A DNA stretch of 64,000 nucleotides from Heterobilharzia americana (GCA_944470555.2 OX104128.1:59961257-60025256), one strand, 5' to 3'; shown: positions 36,541 to 48,866, counted from the stretch's first letter. Notes: generated by a model not told the origin, from the sequence alone. Made by a program: numbers and translations.

Positions 36541-36939
36541 TATGATAAACATAAAAACGCAAAGAAAACCTTTATATTTATATAGAGATCCTCCCAAAAA
36601 AAAAAGAGACAAACAATGAAAAGGATAAAAGAAAAGTAAAACCAATCGACGTTTAAAAGAAGAGAAAAAAGGAGAACGAAACACGTAAATCTGTTCTTAT
36701 TATATCATTTTAATTTTTTTTTAATGAATGAGGGGTAAATATTATATGAAGTAACAATATTGTCAAATTCATATGTCCAGTCTGTGCAATATATGTAAAT
36801 AATCAGTTTTTTTTTCTCAAAAATTCATCTTTTTCCTCATATTTGAGAAGTTCACTTGATGTAGACAAGGTAGCAAGTGAGTACGTGCATGTGTGCATGC
36901 ATGTATGTAACGTGTTGCCTTAGCAACTTATTGTTCATT

Positions 36940-37865
36940 GTATTTTAACTCCCCTTTATTCAGTCCTATATAGAGAAGAATAGGCACGTACTGACAACCC
37001 TATTAGTAGGATACTAGAAAATATTTGATAGTCCTGTACACAACGTACATATCATATATATATATATATGCATACAGGTAAATTGTATACACGCCACCTA
37101 CGCGTACATATTTTTGCGTACTCAAATCATAGAACGCGGAAAAAACGTAACGTATTGAATACCATGACCTTGAAAAGAATCATCAAGCTGCTACTACGTG
37201 TATATTCCTTTTGTTTCCCTTTACAGACAGGGAGATAACAGAGAAAAGTGGATAAGAAAGGTACTCAATAAAGTACAACGTAGGTGTGCATGTGTATGTG
37301 TGTGTGTGTGTAAATCGAGAAGGGGAGTGGGAGTAAAAAAATAACAACAAACTACTATTTGAATAAGTTAACCTCTTTCACAATCATTTCGTCTCAACTA
37401 CTCAAATTGTTTGTTTTTCTGCTTGAAAAAAGAAAAAGGGAGGCATTTTTAAATTTAACTACAATAATTACCTGTTATTTCCTTTCTTGTCATTATTCAA
37501 CAGATGATAAAAAGAGGTGAAAAATATGAAATGAGACAACTTTTGAAGAAAAAAAATTGCAGAGAAGAAATCTAGAAGGAGAAGAAAATGTTTCTACCCT
37601 CCCCCCCCTCTCTCTCTCCCCTCCCCACCGTGTTAACAACACAATTAAGATGAGGTCACAAAAAGCTATGAAATAAAAAGATAACAAAGAATCAATGAGA
37701 AATACACCAACACAAAATGGAAAGTTAAAAATGATGATATGAAGAGACATTGCAAACAACACTGTTCTATCACTACTACATTTGATAATCAATCTGTTTT
37801 AGGGGGCCAACAAAAGGGGGCGCCAATAAACGCGTTGGTGATAATCACAAATATGCAGTAACGCA

Positions 37866-37897
<32 letters not shown>

Positions 37898-38176
37898 CAC
37901 GTCCGTACAGATACACACGGTTAGAAATTAGACGTATACACCTGAACACTGAGTCAAGCGTCTACGCAGGAATCCATAGACATAGACATCACTGTCTATA
38001 GCGTCAACATTGACTGGAATTCAAGTATGTACATAACACCCTTCGTTTAGTATCATCTGTGAAAAGAAATCAAAACTTGTTAATTTTGTTGTCTTGTAGA
38101 AATATTGGGATAATTTCGAGATTATTTGTGAAGATGCTTTTTAACTAATTTTGTTTTTTTTTTGGTGGATTTCATA
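36940..38176 (-). other. Probable 3' UTR of the TALE homeobox gene
   Basis: Free of SINEs, unlike the DNA on either side, and rich in poly-A/T and simple repeats, including (ACGC)n(AC)n at 37862-37900 and a CCCTCTC run near 37600. The first AATAAA on the minus strand after the stop codon is at 36960-36955, which would make a UTR of roughly 1.2 kb. The extent is inferred. Confidence 0.45.
36955..36960 (-). terminator. Candidate poly(A) signal AATAAA
   Basis: Reads tttatt on the plus strand. I found no earlier canonical hexamer between the stop codon at 38177 and this site. Confidence 0.4.
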
Positions 38177-39801
38177 TCAATCACCACTGCCACCAATGAT
38201 ACGTTCTTGTTCAGATGCAGTGGAGCATAATAAACTCTTTGATAGATTTGTAATACCATCTACTAAATGTTCATTAGATAATAAGTTATCAGAGTGTTGT
38301 GAATGATGTTGGAGAGAAGGATGAAGATGATGAATAGATGCTGTACGTGAAGTTCGATTCATGTTTGTCGATGAATTTGCTGCTGTGTTAAGCAAATTGC
38401 TGAATTGTGATGAGAAGAGTAATGAAGATGTTGGAGAGAGTGCCGATGACAAAGATCCAGATATTGATGCACTCACTGATGGTGACGATGATGATGATGA
38501 TGATGATGTACCTCGGTTAGTACTCATATTAGCTCCAGCGTATACAGCCGCAGCAGCTGCAGCAGCTACTGCCATGGCTGAGATAGCTGCAGCTGAATCT
38601 GAAGGTTTACCTAGCGATAAATTGTTTTGCTGTGCTGAGAACACATTTGAAATGAAAGAACTATTCATATGACACGATGAGTTCGGTGTATCATTATTGG
38701 AGGATAGAGAACATGGATTGTATGAATTCGAAAACTGTAACGGGCTAGGAGAACTATTCATGTTACTAGTAGTGTTACTGTTGACATTACTTGAAAATCC
38801 ACTGTTGGCTCCACCTCCACCGCCACCGCCTCGCCGAGAACCAGATCTTTCACGATGACCTTTCTCACTTATTGGACTATGTGTATAACTTGACTTATAC
38901 GATACAGAAGGATTAGCTGACATATACTGGCTTGATCCAAAACAAGCATTACTGTTATTCACAGTATTTGATATAGGTGATGGCGGTGAAGAAGCTGATG
39001 ATGATGATGCTCCTCCTCCTCCTGTTGTTGTAGTATTACAATTATCATTGGAAACTGTTTTAAAGACACCAGACTGTAGTACAAGTCTTCCTTGCATCAA
39101 TGGTTTCACATAACGTCGTCTAGCATTGATAAACCAATTGTTCACTGTAGTACGTGATAATCCTGTTTCCATGGCAAGCATCATTTTCTCCTCTTCTGAT
39201 GGATATGGTTCCCTTAGATGATCAACCAACCAACCGAATAAGCGTTTACGTGCTGGAAAGGGTAAATTAGTTCTGGACAGTCCTACAGCACGTCTAATAC
39301 TAAATAATCCACCTGATCCAACACCACCACTACTGTTTGGTGATGATCCCATTGAAGATGGTGTATTAGTTGTTACACCTGTCCCTGTTGATGATACTGT
39401 CATCTGTGTGTTTGATGTGTTATTATTCAATAGATTTATTGACGAATTCTCCTCAGACTCCATTGAGTTTGGATCAACAGAACTATTACTGTTTCCCATG
39501 GATTCATTGGAATTTCGATGACCACGTTTTTGATCATGGCTTAGAGTAGAATTCGGTGATAAAGTTATTCTGTTATTTCGTCCACCATTACCGCCACCAC
39601 TGACTCCAACTCCTGCTTTACTGTTAACAACACTACCACTAGTAGCCGTACTACTACTACTGCTGGTCATATTCATTATATTTCCAAGGAAATTATGACC
39701 ATATGATTTAGACAGTAATTTATTATCATTAATTGAATGGAGACCAATACTGTTCACCTCCTTGTTCGGTGATTGACCAATTCTAGTGCATTCTGATGAA
39801 T
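38177..39801 (-). CDS. TALE-class homeodomain protein, terminal coding exon
   Basis: Starts after a good acceptor (pyrimidine-rich 'ttttgtttctatttcag', AG at 39803-39802) and stops with TGA at 38179-38177. The frame is open from the splice site: SSECTRIGQSPNKEV then NSIGLHS. The first ATG-like call at 39757 is really GTG inside the exon, not a start. Numbered from the first codon visible in the upstream exon, this exon gives residues 898-1438. The homeodomain is at about 1070-1132, flanked by Ser/Asn/Gly-rich sequence, an Arg-Gly patch (RSGSRRGGGGGGG) and a poly-Ala run (MAVAAAAAAAVYAG) that could act in repression. The protein is expected to bind DNA in the nucleus, usually with a partner homeodomain as in other TALE proteins. 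Joined with 60781-63472 it keeps frame. Confidence 0.9.
39098..39286 (-). other. TALE homeobox (63-residue homeodomain)
   Basis: Helix 1 region PARKRLFGWLVDHL, the three-residue loop extension with the diagnostic PYP (REPYPSEEEK), helix 2 KMMLAMETGL and recognition helix SRTTVNNWFINARRR with Trp48, Phe49, Ile50, Asn51 and Arg53. Ile50 and WFINARRR fit the MEIS/PKNOX/TGIF branch and not PBX (Gly50) or IRX/MKX (Ala50, WFANARRR). The N-terminal arm and helix 1 are divergent, so I do not assign a family. No intron interrupts the box. Confidence 0.92.
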
Positions 39802-39924
39802 CTGAAATAGAAACAAAAGGAAATAAAAAAAATAATTAAGACTGTATACTAATGTACTACAAGTTGAACTATATAGAAACAGTAGAATTTTTAAGTTTAA
39901 ATTTACGTGATACAATATCATTAC

Positions 39925-40260
39925 TTCTAGTAGTAGTGCCTAGCAGGGGAATCCAGGACTCGCATTTCGTCGTATCTGTATACAGGAGCTCAAATCCCAA
40001 TAGTGACCGATCGATTCGGGTTAATCAATGACGCGCCACGGATTGAACCCAGAACCTCAAAGTCACGCGGCCAACACATTACCGTCGAGTCATTGACAAC
40101 ATCATGGACAAGTAGCTTAGTGGACAACGGTTTGGTAATTGAAGCGATGGGTTCTAGGTTCGAGTCTCAGTGCTGATATCATTGCTCATTGGGGTGCAGG
40201 TACATCCAGCTGATGAGTTTCATGCATCCTGGATTCCACTGGTAACCACCATGTAGATTA
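39925..40260. mobile_element. SINE-B opposed pair in the intron
   Basis: Minus piece at 39935-40085 ('gcctagcaggggaatccagg', 'gcatttcgtcgtatctgta', 'acggattgaacccagaacct', the last resembling a SINE-A head) and plus piece at 40105-40250 with 'aagtagcttagtggacaacg' (A box), 'ctaggttcgagtctcagtg' (B box) and 'tacatccagctgatgagttt', but stem II and GAAA are deleted. Confidence 0.6.
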
Positions 40261-40269
40261 AAATATAAG

Positions 40270-42585
40270 GATTATCCGGGCAGTATCAAGGCATCCTCAT
40301 AAGAGCCCATTCACCAACAAAGGTAGAACAACTCGACACAGTAGAGTAACGCGAAATTACAAGTATCATTAAACAACACCATTTTCTGTCTTTCTCAATG
40401 TCACATTCACAGAGATCAGTCATTTTTATTACCTGGCAATAATCTATAATATAACAGCCAGTAGAAATCAAATAAATAATTCATTGTAAATAACACAACT
40501 TTCACACTGTGAAAAATAAACATTTTCTAGTTAGCCTTAAAGGAATTTAGTAAGTGTCATTCTATCCCAAGCAACTGACTAGCTTACTACCTATGTAAAC
40601 AATTTAACCTGATTAGTTAGCTAGTTTTGCAATGGACCCTATACTACAACAGCCGTATATCCACATAAATATATCAATCCCCTTGATGGCATATAACTAC
40701 TTTTTTGTCAGTGGTGTTATGAGCACACATACAAAATAGTTTTGGGTGGCATCTCTCTTAACTCAATCATTCTTTTTTCTACAAGACAATTTTTTAGGAT
40801 ATATTTGGCAGGCGGGCACGTAGTCAGTCAGTCAAGCAGGCAGACATGATGCACGTAGGCAGGTAACTGTCTGAAGAATTTCTTTCGTCTATCTGGACAT
40901 GTAATGAACACACATACACACACACACGTAAACATATACACGTTTATATGAAAAGAGGTGATTTTCAACGACATTTTTGATTGACAGCCATCGTGTTATC
41001 CCTTCAATCTTGGTATTTTTATAGAGCCGGAGAATTTATAAAAATGTGTTCCATTCGTAGAACTGACATGCACATTGCCTAAGTTGACTGACTGATTGAA
41101 TGAATGGTTGATTGATGGAAAGACGAGATAATGATTGATGGATATATGAATGTACATTTACTATGTGTGTGTGTGTGTGTGAGAGAGTGTTCGAGAGTTA
41201 GTATGATACATAAATAGGTACATATTCTATTTAACAATTTGATTGGGTGGTACATATCCAGTCTCTCTACGTCATCCATCCTACAAGAGTGAAGGAGAGG
41301 GAGAGAGAGATGACAGACTGATTGACATAATGAATGACTGACTAACTGGAAGTAGATAGGATAGTAGAAAAAGGTGACTGACTAGTAGCTTATGATATAA
41401 AAGTAATCCTATAATGATAAAATATGGAATATCACTGAGAGAGGAGAAGCATACGAGAAAAGTAACAAGAAAAATTACAACACATTAAGAAAAGGAATCA
41501 CACCAATAAAAAGCTACATTCATGAGGACAAAGACAACAACAGTAACAACAAAGTTAGCTGTGATAGTCATAGCAGAACGACAAAAATGATTGAATGAAC
41601 AAGTCACATTAAAAACTGCAATAATACGAGGAGTAGGTGAAGAGGAGAGAAACATCTAAAACAATACCATATCATACTGAAGTTAAATATGGATAATGAA
41701 AAAGAGGGGCGATGGGGTTAAAGAGTGACATTTTGTGCATTTGTGTATATACATCTACATCTGTTCATATAGGCATATTGACAAAAAAAGAAACACTATT
41801 GAAGGCAAATTATTCCAGAATTGATTGACATGTCTCTGACATGATGATTGGGAAAGAAAAGTCAAGGGAAATAATAAAAGGGAGATAAACGACACTATGA
41901 AACAAACACTTTTCATCACTCTAACTCAATAAAACATACATGGACACACACACACACACACAGCAAGAGAGAGAAACTCGTCTAAAAGCTAACTGGTATA
42001 GACACGCATAATCATGGAGAGACAGAGAGAGAGATCTAGTCGGGAAATATAGGTGAAATATTATTCTAAACAATTATGCTAATAATACCTATTGACACAT
42101 TGAGTTATATATACATATATGAGTGTAGGTGTTCTCATTTTACTGGAACAAGAGAAAGGCCTACACAGCATTTTGTTATTGTATAAAGTCCAAAATATTG
42201 TCACTCAATGATATCTAAAAACAATAATAACAGTTAATAAAAATCCCAATTGGAAGAGTAACGTAAACTACTTATACATCATATAAGTAGTTTAAATCAT
42301 CTATACACTAAACACAGCAAGTTGGATATTTAACGAAATTATAAATAAACAACCAAGTTTTGAGCAAAGTGTAAATATGTCCAAGTATAAGTAGATTGCT
42401 AAAAAGTAGAATATAAACGTTAGTGAGCAGAGAATATCACTGTGGAGAATTCTAGTCGCCTATTCTTACCTACCACATTTGTAGTAGCTTGTTCCGATGA
42501 ATGGGATAACTGCTCTGAATAGGGTTCACTTTAACCCTCTTACTATAACCACTCATAATCATTCAAATGAATGTAAAAGTCAAGA
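40270..42585. other. SINE-poor intronic stretch near the homeobox exon
   Basis: About 2.3 kb where I recognise no SINE or retroelement, only short (CA)n and (GA)n tracts (40916-40927, 41165-41181, 41945-41961, 42021-42033). No coding frame with splice sites stands out. It may hold regulatory DNA; that is inference only. Confidence 0.35.
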
Positions 42586-42589
42586 TTGG

Positions 42590-42790
42590 ATCAGCAGCTT
42601 GGCCCTGTAGCTCAGTTGATAAATCGCAGGGCTGATTCTAATCCTCAAGTTACCCAAACTTTCATTTCACCCCAAATCATCATCCAGTATCAATCACAGA
42701 AGCCTGCTAAACCACGGCTGCCTCAGATAGTCAAACTGATTCAGTTCAATCTGGATTGGGGTGAGATATCCAACTGTTTGTCAAAGGACG
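42590..42790 (+). mobile_element. SINE-D in the intron
   Basis: Head 'ctgtagctcagttgataaat' with B-box-like 'gctgattctaatcctcaag', then 'ctttcatttcaccccaaatc', 'tatcaatcacagaagcctgc'. The body after the head is shared with 56740-56900 and 55135-55270. Confidence 0.6.
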
Positions 42791-43325
42791 AGTAAACTAC
42801 GCCAGTCTAGTCTGTTCTGTCCTATTATACGACTGAAAGACATGGCCATCGAAAGCAGATAAGATAAGGTTGCGGGTTTCTGATCATAGGTGTCTTCTGA
42901 GAACTGCTTGGATATGGAAGCATCCCCGTGTGTCCAATGTTGAAGTCAGGTGAAGAATACTAGGCAAGATGGCCAAGTCGATTGATGAGGTTGAGATGGC
43001 TTGGATATGTGTTGCATATACGGAGCCACCGTCTACCTCAACATGCAGTGCTAGGTGAAGTTAGATTAGGTTGAAAGGATTTTCAGAGTGGTTGGGGACT
43101 CCTGGTGACATGACTGAAAATTGGTCGCAATGATGTCTTCAATAGCTTGAATGTTCGCACTACCCCTTATCTTCAGATTGCTTATTCGCTCTCAAACAAC
43201 TTTGTCTACTCTGATATCACTCTTCTATCCACCTGTTCCTCGCATATTACTGCGAACTGTCACAACTTGAACTTGTGCACTTAAGTACGAGGTTCTACGT
43301 TGGTTTTGTCCGTCTGTCTTGAGGG
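42791..43325 (+). pseudogene. Non-LTR RT remnant (KCKM type), copy 2
   Basis: Follows the 3' part of the element at 4570-5265: 'gaagtcaggtgaagaatact', 'agtcgattgatgaggttgag', '..ggactcctggtgacatgac' and 'actctgatatcactcttcta' in the UTR. Stops and shifts throughout. Confidence 0.65.
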
Positions 43326-44302
43326 AGTAGTCGTGACTGCTCAGCCAATGTGAATATGATCAAGCGTTGGTAGCTCATCACAAATTCACCCGGCAGTAAA
43401 ACAAAGCGCTCGATGATTGAGACGAAATTAAGATCCCATTGGTGAACAGCTTGGTTTTGAAGCTCAGTCATGGTAGCGCACTGGGCCGCTTATCCAGAGG
43501 CGGTTGGTTAGGTAATCAGTGAGCACATGCTTACCGCACATATAGATTCGTCCTTGCACTAATTGGCTAATAACTGACAGATTGTTTCACTCAGGATCAC
43601 CTATTTCTCATCTAATAAATAAATCAGATAGTATCCGTTCTGTAAAGGAATTGTCTACATAATCTATTCTCAAAGTGGATCACTTGTGGTCTGAAGAGCT
43701 TGGGGCTAATGTCTTTGACTTTCTCAATGAATGATCCAGGTTCAAATCACCAATTAAGCATCATTCTCCTCATTGTTCAGTATGAGCAACCATGAGATCG
43801 AAGTCCGGTGGGGTTTCCCACCGACTGACTCCTAACATCAAGCGTCTAGTGATTTTAGTACTTTGACTCCATATTAATCTAACTACTTGTAGTAAAAGCC
43901 TTCAAAGCAGTACTTCCACACATCAGACTGTGTATGTAAAAGATAATTAATTATTCACCATAAACATCACTATCTCAAAATATCATATTCTTATAAATGT
44001 CTAATGAACAAGAGATAAGTTCTCACTGTCCCCTTCTGCTTAGTAATCTACAAACGAGTGGCCTGAAGTGGACAGAGAATTCGATAAATCTGATTTACAA
44101 AACACAAATGTACAGAAACTGGAAACATGAGTCTTTGGACTTCAATTCAGTAGCCGAATGCCAACGTGTTTGCTGGAAGACTTAACAACCCCTGCCCTGG
44201 ATTTAATTTAACATAGAGTTACAAACTAGAATGAAGTAACTGTCAAGTGTCTACTTCTTCAACTGGTCTCTAACTGATATCGATCTATGATAAACAATTC
44301 AA
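43326..44302. other. Intronic, degraded SINE-D head only
   Basis: 'ttgaagctcagtcatggtag' at 43454-43473 looks like a SINE-D A box. The remainder shows nothing I recognise. Confidence 0.35.
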
Positions 44303-44641
44303 AACTAATATTTCTTTAGTTTAGGTTTGATGGGGATTTTATTTATTTCAAGGAATAACGTCAGCGGGAGAAGTGAGCAACTATTTCATTCTAGTGGGGT
44401 ACTCCTCAGTATTACTCACCCACAACCCCACTAGGGATTGAACTCTGAACCTTTGGGTTTTTCAGCAAATATTTTAAGCACTCACCTCGCTTGGGTCGCT
44501 TTCACCTCCAGACCTGTAGGTCATGAGTTAGTTCCATCCTTAGCGGGGTTGCCAGTGCGTAGTAGTCAGGAGTTCCATACTAGAAACAGACAGCCATTCA
44601 GTCCTCACAGGTTTTCGACGGTGATCCAACTAATATTTCTT
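44303..44641. mobile_element. Head-to-head SINE-A dimer, old, with 14-bp target-site duplication
   Basis: Element 44317-44627, flanked by exact aactaatatttctt (44303-44316 and 44628-44641). Left arm on the minus strand ('tgatggggattttatttatt', then 'tactcctcagtattactc'); right arm on the plus strand ('ggtcatgagttagttccatc', 'agtagtcaggagttccatac'), ending 5' of the tail. Both hammerheads are degraded, yet the duplication is perfect. Confidence 0.8.
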
Positions 44642-44744
44642 GACAAATAATGTTGAATAAGAGACTTACTGAGATTTGTATAGTGAATGAAGAAGACTAC
44701 GTTACTACCTATCAGTTTTATTATCGAATAATCAAATAAATTTG

Positions 44745-45110
44745 GTATTTTTCATGAACTGACATCAGTTAGAGGACCTACGGAAATATGGGATCACTGG
44801 AGAGCTGTTTTGTCACAGTATGGAACTCCTCAGCAGTGCGCACTCATGACCCCACACCTCCGGGGATCGAACCCAGCACCTTCAGATTCCATGGCCAGCA
44901 CGTTACTAATCAGCTAGCCACTGGGTCGGAATCCAGTAGTCCATATTTCCAACTTCTGTCAGTTCACAACACAGCACAACTATCACCTAATATCATCGTT
45001 GAGTACTTGTACTCACGGCCACCAGGTTTTCCCCACTGGTCACAGCTTCTCATTGGAACTTCAGGAATCACCTCTCTAAGCTAGTCACCAACAAGCACTT
45101 GGTAAATTTA
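44745..45110 (-). mobile_element. SINE-A, long form
   Basis: Reads back through 'gagctgttttgtcacagtat', 'actcctcagcagtgcgcact', 'gatcgaacccagcaccttca', 'gccactgggtcggaatccag', 'atcatcgttgagtacttgta' to the 5' module 'cacagcttctcattggaact'. It shows the full order of the long form. Hammerhead stem II is mutated. At 45114-45175 a SINE-A tail joins a plus-strand 5' module, a truncated opposed pair. Confidence 0.65.
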
Positions 45111-45179
45111 ATTTAGGAGTTTGTGGGGATTTATCGGTGACTAGCTTCGAGAGGTTATTCCTGAAGTTCCAAAGAGGAC

Positions 45180-45450
45180 CTTGACCTCTGCTGTCAGATG
45201 GGCCTTCATGCGGACGCTTCGATACCGTTTGAATATCCACTATGTTGTAGTTTACTTGGTGGGCAGCAGTAGAATCTATGACTCACATTTCTTCCTATTT
45301 GGAACTCGTCAGCTGGATGTACTTGCACCTCAGTAAGTGTTCCGGCAGACTCGAACTCCGTACCCATAGCTTGAAACGCCACAGCGTTGTCAACTAGGCC
45401 ATTGGGGGACGAGAACCACTTCTTCTTGTACAAGGAGTACCAGACATACA
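45180..45450 (-). mobile_element. SINE-B in the intron
   Basis: 'gggcagcagtagaatctatg', 'catttcttcctatttggaac', 'tcgtcagctggatgtacttg', 'gactcgaactccgtacccat' and 'gcgttgtcaactaggccatt'. Core GAAA is lost. Confidence 0.6.
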
Positions 45451-46038
45451 GCAAACACCAATGAATAACAACTGAATACTCAACAAGTATTCAGGTATCC
45501 GCATAAGAGCCCATCTACCAAGAAAGATTTTGTAATTCAACCCACTATGGTGACCGGAAATTACAAGTACCAGCGATTAGATCTATACCTCCTCTCCAAT
45601 CATCCTGCTTTTGAGTAATACAAACACTACACTAATATACTGATGGGATCAGTCAAACAGAATGACCGAAAACGTCTAAGCAACTGTTATTTAACTGAAA
45701 AAGGTGACTAAGCGGTGATGTTGGTAGTTGAGTGGGTGGAGCTGGGGGGATGTGGAATGTTAATTCTGGGATTTTAATTTTATTATATTTCGTGACACGT
45801 TTCATCATGATTAAGTCAACTGATGCGTGTAGAAATTTAAAAAACTTCAGCTTTACATGATATCAATATCATATAAGCCAAAATAAGGCCTGCAGTAACC
45901 ATGTGTATGTACACTGTAGGGAGATGAAAAAGTGAACGGAGATACCAAACTAGTTCAGTAACTAGGACCAGGAAGTTAGAACATGTCTAAGACAGTGTAG
46001 AAACTAATAATAAATAAATATGATGAAATTTATTCAAT

Positions 46039-46310
46039 CTGGGAGTTTGTGGAGATTTATTAGTTGACTTCAGATTCGAATTCGTTATGGACTGACGTTA
46101 GTTGAAGGAACATTGGAAACCTGGGAGCACTGGACCTAGTGGCTCAATAGTAACATGCTATCCTGAAGGTCCTGGACTCGATCCCTGACGAGGTCACGGG
46201 TGGACATTGCTGAGGAGCCTCATACAGAAACAAAATAGCTGTTCAGTGCTAACAGGTTTCCAATGTTTCTCCGATTGATGTCAGTCCGTGATGAATACTC
46301 AGAAATGAAA
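46039..46310. mobile_element. Head-to-head SINE-A dimer, no clear target-site duplication
   Basis: Left arm (minus) from tail 'gggagtttgtggagatttat' to 'cctgggagcactgg' stops abruptly and is joined at 46136 to a plus-strand head 'cctagtggctcaatagtaac'. The right arm keeps 'attgctgaggagcctcatac' (hammerhead mutated) and ends near 'gtccgtgatgaatactc'. The left arm lacks its own head. Confidence 0.7.
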
Positions 46311-46499
46311 AGGGGCCTAATGAACTTCTGGAAACGTTTGACAGATGCTTCTTCATGCTGCAGAACGCTTAAGATACGGTTAGTTTTGAAAAATTCCCGA
46401 AATTACACCGAAAGTATCCAAGTTCCCTAGGTGTCAGCATATTCCCTCCAATGAATCAGGGATTTTGCGCTTTCCGATACTGTTCACATAACTATAGAG

Positions 46500-46935
46500 T
46501 CTAACAGCCGAAGTTATTCAGCTAGCTGTTTCGAAGTAAACATGTTCCACATGGAGTATGCAAGTTCCACACATAGACAGATAGGCAGACAGAATCAACA
46601 TAGAACCTCGTACTCAAATGCATCAGTTCAAGTTGCAACATTTCACGGTCGTTTACAAACAACAGGTGGATAGAAAAACCGATATCACAGTAGACAAAGT
46701 TGTTTGACAGCGAATAAGCAATCTGAAGATAATTAGAACATTCAAGCTATGGAAAACGTCAGTGTGACCGGTTTTCAGCCATATCACCAAGAATCCTCAA
46801 CCAGTGGCTCCTATAGTCTCGAAGACCCCGGTCAGACAGTTTACATTTTTCCACACGGCTTAGACCGAGAGTCAGGAACTTCATCGACTGGTATCACTCT
46901 TTCACCTGACCACGCTAGACCCTCTTCCTGACATC
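46500..46935 (-). pseudogene. Non-LTR RT remnant (KCKM type), copy 3, antisense
   Basis: The reverse strand carries the C-terminal tail and 3' UTR of the element at 4880-5265: 'tcaggaagagggtctagcgt' and, in the UTR, 'ctgtctgcctatctgtctat'. Aligns with copies 1 and 2. Confidence 0.6.
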
Positions 46936-47034
46936 AACCAATCATCCACTGCTTGAATATTTTTTTCCAGTCACTTTGTTCACCGTAAATAAATGCATAG
47001 TCTTCATATTTAGCTGGTAAGTGTTAATTAGGCA

Positions 47035-47340
47035 GTATTCATCATGAACTGACATAGTTTGGCGAACTATTCAAAATCTGACAATATTAGACAGCTGTAC
47101 CGTCATAGCATAGGACTCCTTTGCTGTAAACACCTACGACACGTCACTAGGGGTCAAAGTCAGGAATTTCATGTTTCACGGTGAACGCGGGAACCTTTTA
47201 TCCACTTCTTTGAAATTGTAATGGTTCACAGTTTCCTACTTCTGTCAAGTCGCGATTTAGTGCAGTAATCCACTAAGGTCTTTAGTTGCCATCCTCTTCA
47301 TTTTTGACTCGACTAGCTTCTCATTGCAACCTTTGGATAT
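47035..47340 (-). mobile_element. SINE-A, long form, degenerate
   Basis: 'tcatgaactgacatagtttg', 'acagctgtaccgtcatagca', 'aggggtcaaagtcaggaatt', 'cacagtttcctacttctgtc' and 'gcttctcattgcaac' in reverse order of the element. Confidence 0.55.
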
Positions 47341-47393
47341 CAGCTGAATAGAAGATACTTCGTCGTTCGTATGAGGATCAAGTCCAGGTATTT

Positions 47394-47395
<2 letters not shown>

Positions 47396-47441
<46 letters not shown>
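47396..47441. repeat. (CA)n, about 22 units
   Basis: Uninterrupted dinucleotide run in the intron. Confidence 0.95.
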
Positions 47442-47444
<3 letters not shown>

Positions 47445-48198
47445 TCATTATTTATGCAGACGCAGAAGTGTTCGTGTTTATCCATGGGAAATATATATCC
47501 AATTTCAATTAACGATAATATTTATGATTATCAGGACGACAACAGAAAGAGAGGGAGGGAGGAGGGGAATATTGTATGGCATGCATATACATTTATCGAT
47601 AACGAAAAAATCCACCGAATATTTATTATTTTTCTGAATGGCGCCTCTAGTGAAATTTCGCAAGATTGACCTTGGTTAACAAGGCGCTGATGTGTGTGTG
47701 TGTGTGTGGGGGGGGTGCTTTGTATCACCAGAAGACAATTTTCAATATTATTTCTCAACCGCATAATGGACAAAGAAATTTATTTCACCCAATTGTTATA
47801 AGTATATTATTCAATTTGTGTTCATATTGTATGTACAAGCTAGTCTACACACAATGACGCATACGTACATACGTACGCAATTACACACGCACTATGCCGT
47901 GTACACAAATATAAATAAACATGTACATTAATGCCCGAAAGTTGTAACAAAATGGTAAAAACAGGTCAGTATTCATGATCACGTATTAGCCTCAATACAG
48001 AGCACGGAAATAATAAAATTTAGAAGAAAAAAAAGAGAGAAATAAATACGGCGCCATTGTGTATCGGAATTCTAGTAAAAGACGAAATAAAAAAGGAAGT
48101 CGGTTATGTTAGTTATTTGGTCGGTTGTTTAGTTACATTGATCCAGAGTAACAAATCGAATATAATGATTATTTTTTTTCTCTGACAAGATTATTCAT

Positions 48199-48202
<4 letters not shown>

Positions 48203-48290
<88 letters not shown>
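48203..48290. repeat. (TA)44
   Basis: 88 bases of uninterrupted TA. Open frames over it (repeated IY) are artefacts. Confidence 0.97.
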
Positions 48291-48293
<3 letters not shown>

Positions 48294-48820
48294 CACCCGT
48301 AAATGTAACAATGACACCCAAAAAAAAGTGGCAATCACAATTATTGTGTTCCACTGATATGTTTATTTTCATTTCTTTAGCAAATTTGAATACTTGAACA
48401 GGCGTGAACATATCAGTGGACAATGTGTACAACGCTCCTTTTGCCTATTGAACTCAGGGATCCCGAACTGGATAGTGACGTTTAAAAGACACGGTAGGTG
48501 GGTGAGTGGGGGGGGGGAGGGAGGGGTTGAGGTATAAAGTAATCAACACATCTCAGAGTGAAAAAGTATGCACTAAACAATCTTATACAATAAACAATGA
48601 GCTGTTCAAACTTTGGTAGACGGGGTAAAGTTGAAACCTATAGCCCATTGGTTGAAATCCATCTCTCTAAACCAATGAACTACAAGTGAACTGAGAAAAT
48701 GTGTTTATTCATGAATTAGATTATTTTTGACTTTTGAGGGGGTTGTGGAGATTTGGAAATATTTCAAGTTGTTATTCATCGAAGACTGACATCAGTTGGA
48801 GGAACAAAGGAAACTTGGGA

Positions 48821-48866
48821 GCACTGGACAGCTGTTTCGTCCTAGTATGGGAATCCTCAGCAGTGC
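48821..48866 (-). ncRNA. Hammerhead ribozyme, left arm, one stem II change
   Basis: Same plan as 23641-23686 in reverse: CTGAGGA, GAAA, stem I GCACTG/CAGTGC and CAGCTGTC are intact. The first base of stem II is T instead of G (TTCC opposite GGAC), breaking the pair next to the core, so activity is probably reduced. Confidence 0.65.

Noticed and set aside
38361..38672. Plus-strand 103-codon frame
   Set aside because: Mirror of the Ser/Ala-rich coding region of the homeobox gene on the other strand. The same holds for 60897-61115, 61278-61481 and 61521-61718.
42596..42660. tRNA gene
   Set aside because: Only the D-arm region is tRNA-like; the B box reads ttctaatcc and no acceptor stem closes. 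SINE-D.
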